NCBI RefSeq assembly: GCF_019219075.1
Contig: NZ_JAHUWJ010000013.1
Coordinates: 1-64,000 of the forward strand
Origin: Chitinophaga sp. sic0106
GTDB taxonomy: Bacteria > Bacteroidota > Bacteroidia > Chitinophagales > Chitinophagaceae
Length of the DNA stretch: 64,000 bases
Direction: 5' to 3'
A program made the position numbers and the translations under genes. The notes beneath the pieces were generated by a model, which had not been told where the DNA came from, searched no databases, and saw only the letters and a program-made list of their open reading frames with translations. Shown one piece after another: positions 61,310 through 64,000 of the stretch (position 1 is the first letter of the stretch; each line of letters opens with the position of its first letter).

Positions 61310-62836
61310 TCAATACCCCGGATTCTGCTCCAAATTGGTATTAACAGACCGTTCATTATTATTTACCGGCAAGTACTTCGACTTATCCGTATACCCGTTA
61401 GGAAATTTCGTTTCAATCAAGCTCCCATCTGCCCCACGCACCTGAATCGGATAAATATCTTTTCCGATGCCCCAGCGTCTTACATCATCCCAGTACAATC
61501 CTTCCAATGCAAACTCAATACGACGCTCATGACGCAGTTGCTGCAACGCAGCCGGCTGGGTCAGGTCAGGCGGCAACGCGGTGATTTTCACATCGGAGCG
61601 GGAAGTACGAATCTGGTTGATCAGCTGAATGGCCTGGGGGATATCAGTCCCTTTTTGAATCAGTGCTTCCGCCTTTGATAAAAGTACATCCGCATAACGG
61701 TATACGATGTAGTTGAGCGGCTCCTGCCCTGCCACTACCTGCTGCGTTTCAATGGTGTATTTGCGGATGCTGAAACCCACCTTCTGGCCGGTGTGATTCT
61801 TAATATCTACAGGATATAACTGCCCCTGGAAATAGGCGCCGGGTCGGAGAATGGTGAAGTCCAATCTCGGATCACGATTGGCATATGGGTTCGCCTTATC
61901 CACCGGAGAGCCGTCAATGGTTTCATAGGCATCAACGAGATTTTGAACGGGTGCTACAGAATTGGAGCCGTCTATGCCATACTTCATATTCTGCGGCTGC
62001 CAGTGACGGTCAAAATAACTTCCTTGTTCAAAAGGTCCATCCATATACTGCACATCAAAAATTACTTCCGCATTATTTTCATTGGCCAGTTGGAAAAGGC
62101 CTTTATAACTGGGAAACAGACTGTATTTACCCAGACCTTCAATCAAACCAGCATACTCCAATACCTTATCCCAATTTGCAGTATAGAGGTAGGCGCGCAG
62201 TTTCATGGCGTAGGCTGCCCCAAGAGTGGCCCTTCCGGCTATCGGCGCATCCCTGGCCAATAATTTGATGGCCTGGTCATAATCATGGTGTACCTGTGCC
62301 CAGGTTTCCTCTTCTGTATTGCGTTTGATCTGACGGGCATCATCCGTACTAATGGTGGTAGTAAACACAGGAACCCCACCATAGGAATTAGCCAGCAAGG
62401 CATAAAAGACCCCACGCAGGAAATATACCTCACCGGACATCTGCGCTTTCAGCGCAGTATCTATCGGCACATTACCAATATTTTCCAGGAAGGTGTTGGC
62501 GCGATTAATACCGGTATAACATTGTTTCCAGCGATCAATCACTATACCGCCATCGTTAGCAGAAATACTGCCGTTACCCACCTGCTGCTCCATCCCTTCC
62601 CAATAGGCCCATTGATAGGCATTGGGAGAACAGGCATCAAATCCGCCACCATAACCATACACACCTGATTCGTGCAACACGTTGTAAACGCCGTATAAAG
62701 CCAGCAGCGCATCAGATTCTGACTGCCAGAAATTGCCGGTAGTGATACGGTCATCCGGTTGTTTATCCAGAAAAGATTTAGCACAACTACTAAAACATAT
62801 AACCGTTACCGTTAGTATATAGATCAGATTTCTCAT
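61310..62836 (-). CDS. RagB/SusD family lipoprotein
   Basis: 508 residues. Lipobox '...CFSSC' with Cys18. SusD features: 'GEVYFLRGVFYALLANSYGG' (about 147-166), 'RHERRIEFALEGLYWDDVRR' and a C-terminal 'LEQNPGY' ending. It is the second gene of a pair, 12 bp after the SusC gene on the minus strand; enzymes of this locus would lie beyond the window end. Ligand unknown. Confidence 0.95.
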   Translation of the reverse strand: MRNLIYILTVTVICFSSCAKSFLDKQPDDRITTGNFWQSESDALLALYGVYNVLHESGVYGYGGGFDACSPNAYQWAYWEGMEQQVGNGSISANDGGIVIDRWKQCYTGINRANTFLENIGNVPIDTALKAQMSGEVYFLRGVFYALLANSYGGVPVFTTTISTDDARQIKRNTEEETWAQVHHDYDQAIKLLARDAPIAGRATLGAAYAMKLRAYLYTANWDKVLEYAGLIEGLGKYSLFPSYKGLFQLANENNAEVIFDVQYMDGPFEQGSYFDRHWQPQNMKYGIDGSNSVAPVQNLVDAYETIDGSPVDKANPYANRDPRLDFTILRPGAYFQGQLYPVDIKNHTGQKVGFSIRKYTIETQQVVAGQEPLNYIVYRYADVLLSKAEALIQKGTDIPQAIQLINQIRTSRSDVKITALPPDLTQPAALQQLRHERRIEFALEGLYWDDVRRWGIGKDIYPIQVRGADGSLIETKFPNGYTDKSKYLPVNNNERSVNTNLEQNPGY

Positions 62837-62848
62837 TTTTTATTCATT

Positions 62849-64000
62849 TTAAAGTTGCAGGTTAATACCAAAAGAAGCGATGACCGGTGTTGGATATACA
62901 CCTCCCCCGTTGTCAAACGTATTTTGTTCCGGATCAAATCCTATGTAACCTTTGCTGGTAAAAGACGGAAGGTTTTGTACGTTGGCATAAATGCTGGCGC
63001 TTTTAAAGTGAACAGCCCGCAGCCATTCCTCGGGTAACTGGTATAGCAACTGAATATTCTTAATTTTCAGGTAGCTCATATTTTGTACCCAGAACGAAGA
63101 CTCATAACGGTTCCAGGTATCGTTTACCTTTATACGTGGCAGGGTATTACTATGGTTTTCCGGTGTCCAGGCATCCCTCCAGCGCGTCAGCAGGGAACCA
63201 CCGGAAATACCGAGTGGCTGCGTCCATGCACTCTGGTTGTAACCATTCACGCCGGCCATTCCCTGGGTTACTACGTTGAGGCTCCAGCGTTTGTAATTCA
63301 CATTGAGGGTAAGGCCATAGGTCCAGGTGGGTAAGGTATTGCCCAGGGCTTGCTTATCGTTGAAATCCAGTTTACCGTCCCCATTCACATCCTCGTATTT
63401 GATATCGCCGGCCTGTGGCGTGTAGCCGTTAGCGTGCATGTAATCGGATGCTTCTTTATCAGACTGGAAGATACCGTCAAACTTAAACCCATACAGCATT
63501 TTATAAGGTTGTCCTTCACGAATCAGCCAGAGCTGGTCAGGAGCGTCTTTACGGAAACGCGTCACCATATTTTTAATGTGCGATACATTAGCGCCGATAC
63601 TATAGCTAATTCCCGATTTATATTCCGGCGAGCGATAGTTTACGGATAACTCAAACCCTTTGTTATTCATCTTCCCAATGTTCTGGATGGGCGCATTTAC
63701 TTCTCCCAAAGTAGCAGAAATAGGCAGCTGCACCAGGATGTTATCGGTATTTTTATTGAAATAGTCGAACTCAAAAGACAATGCATTATCAAACAATCCT
63801 ACATCCAGCCCTACATCTGTACTGGCAGTTGTTTCCCAGCTGATATTCGGGTCTACCAGGTTCACAATAGCTGCCCCTGGAGCCAGCTGTCCACCTACGG
63901 TATAACTGGTACTGTTTGCTTGCGTAACAGAAGCGATGTACGGGTAATTATTATCTATATTCTGGTTACCCAGCTGTCCCCAGGAACCGCGTAATTTAAG
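62849..64000 (-). CDS. SusC/RagA TonB-linked outer membrane protein (C-terminal part, cut by window end)
   Basis: The minus-strand frame is open from the window edge at 64000 to the stop at 62849, giving the last 383 residues. They include the typical barrel blocks 'LRGSWGQLGNQNIDNNYPYI', 'ISWETTASTDVGLDVGLFDN', 'LRPSF'-less turn regions, and 'YGLTLNVNYKRWSLNVVTQG', and end 'TPVIASFGINLQL' with the C-terminal aromatic/aliphatic strand. The plug and any STN domain are outside the window. Pairs with the SusD gene 12 bp downstream. Confidence 0.93.
   Translation of the reverse strand, partial: LKLRGSWGQLGNQNIDNNYPYIASVTQANSTSYTVGGQLAPGAAIVNLVDPNISWETTASTDVGLDVGLFDNALSFEFDYFNKNTDNILVQLPISATLGEVNAPIQNIGKMNNKGFELSVNYRSPEYKSGISYSIGANVSHIKNMVTRFRKDAPDQLWLIREGQPYKMLYGFKFDGIFQSDKEASDYMHANGYTPQAGDIKYEDVNGDGKLDFNDKQALGNTLPTWTYGLTLNVNYKRWSLNVVTQGMAGVNGYNQSAWTQPLGISGGSLLTRWRDAWTPENHSNTLPRIKVNDTWNRYESSFWVQNMSYLKIKNIQLLYQLPEEWLRAVHFKSASIYANVQNLPSFTSKGYIGFDPEQNTFDNGGGVYPTPVIASFGINLQL

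Noticed and set aside
1..64000. CRISPR arrays or complete insertion sequences
   Set aside because: No regularly spaced direct repeats and no transposase genes were seen; the only mobile element is the partial group IIC intron.

Overview
The window looks like chromosome from a soil-type Bacteroidota of the Chitinophagaceae (Chitinophaga-like). The grounds are three SusC/SusD pairs, a one-protein hybrid two-component regulator, an ECF/FecR/TonB-receptor cascade, a type IX secretion C-terminal domain, and promoters of the Bacteroidota TAnnTTTG class. No species can be named from sequence alone.

Layout. Positions 1-122 hold the 5' end of a group IIC intron on the minus strand, inserted just past a terminator. 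256-11930 is a polysaccharide utilisation locus: a GH43-SusC-SusD operon on the minus strand facing a divergent hybrid two-component regulator. 12278-19534 carries a large cadherin/Ig-like T9SS surface protein and a Tat-exported GH116 glycosidase. 19545-27911 has a MacB/FtsX-type permease, an AraC regulator, two tail-to-tail sigma-54 activators and a TPR histidine kinase. 28358-39722 is mostly housekeeping or membrane: a lipoprotein, a NarL-type two-component pair, small membrane proteins, Kup, a vanadium haloperoxidase/PAP2 protein, a CNNM/CorC protein, Lpd and a YdeI-like protein.

40039-44846 is the most interesting part. An AidB-type acyl-CoA dehydrogenase and a WYL regulator are divergent from a TROVE (Ro60/Rsr-like) gene. 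The 585 bp after the TROVE gene hold two tandem structured RNAs built from four Y-RNA-like modules. All four share a GG-U-GY-CGU bulged stem, a U-rich opposite strand and a UACUUC segment, while the basal stems differ in sequence and stay paired. The first module of each RNA carries a tRNA T-arm-like hairpin. I read this as a Ro/Y-RNA quality-control locus with an unusual double-tandem RNA.

44947-51798 is an ECF sigma/FecR/STN-SusC/SusD cascade. 51901-52401 is a DinB gene with an in-frame amber codon. 52489-55702 is a copper locus: a His/Cys small protein, a DUF3347 protein and a multicopper oxidase with a CopB-like tail. 55744-57992 has a tiny membrane protein and an IGHMBP2-like helicase. 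After tRNA-Leu(CAG) at 58077-58160 comes an AT-rich accessory block with a Fic protein and a putative toxin-antitoxin-SecB-like-chaperone operon. 61310-64000 is a third SusD/SusC pair, with SusC cut by the window end.
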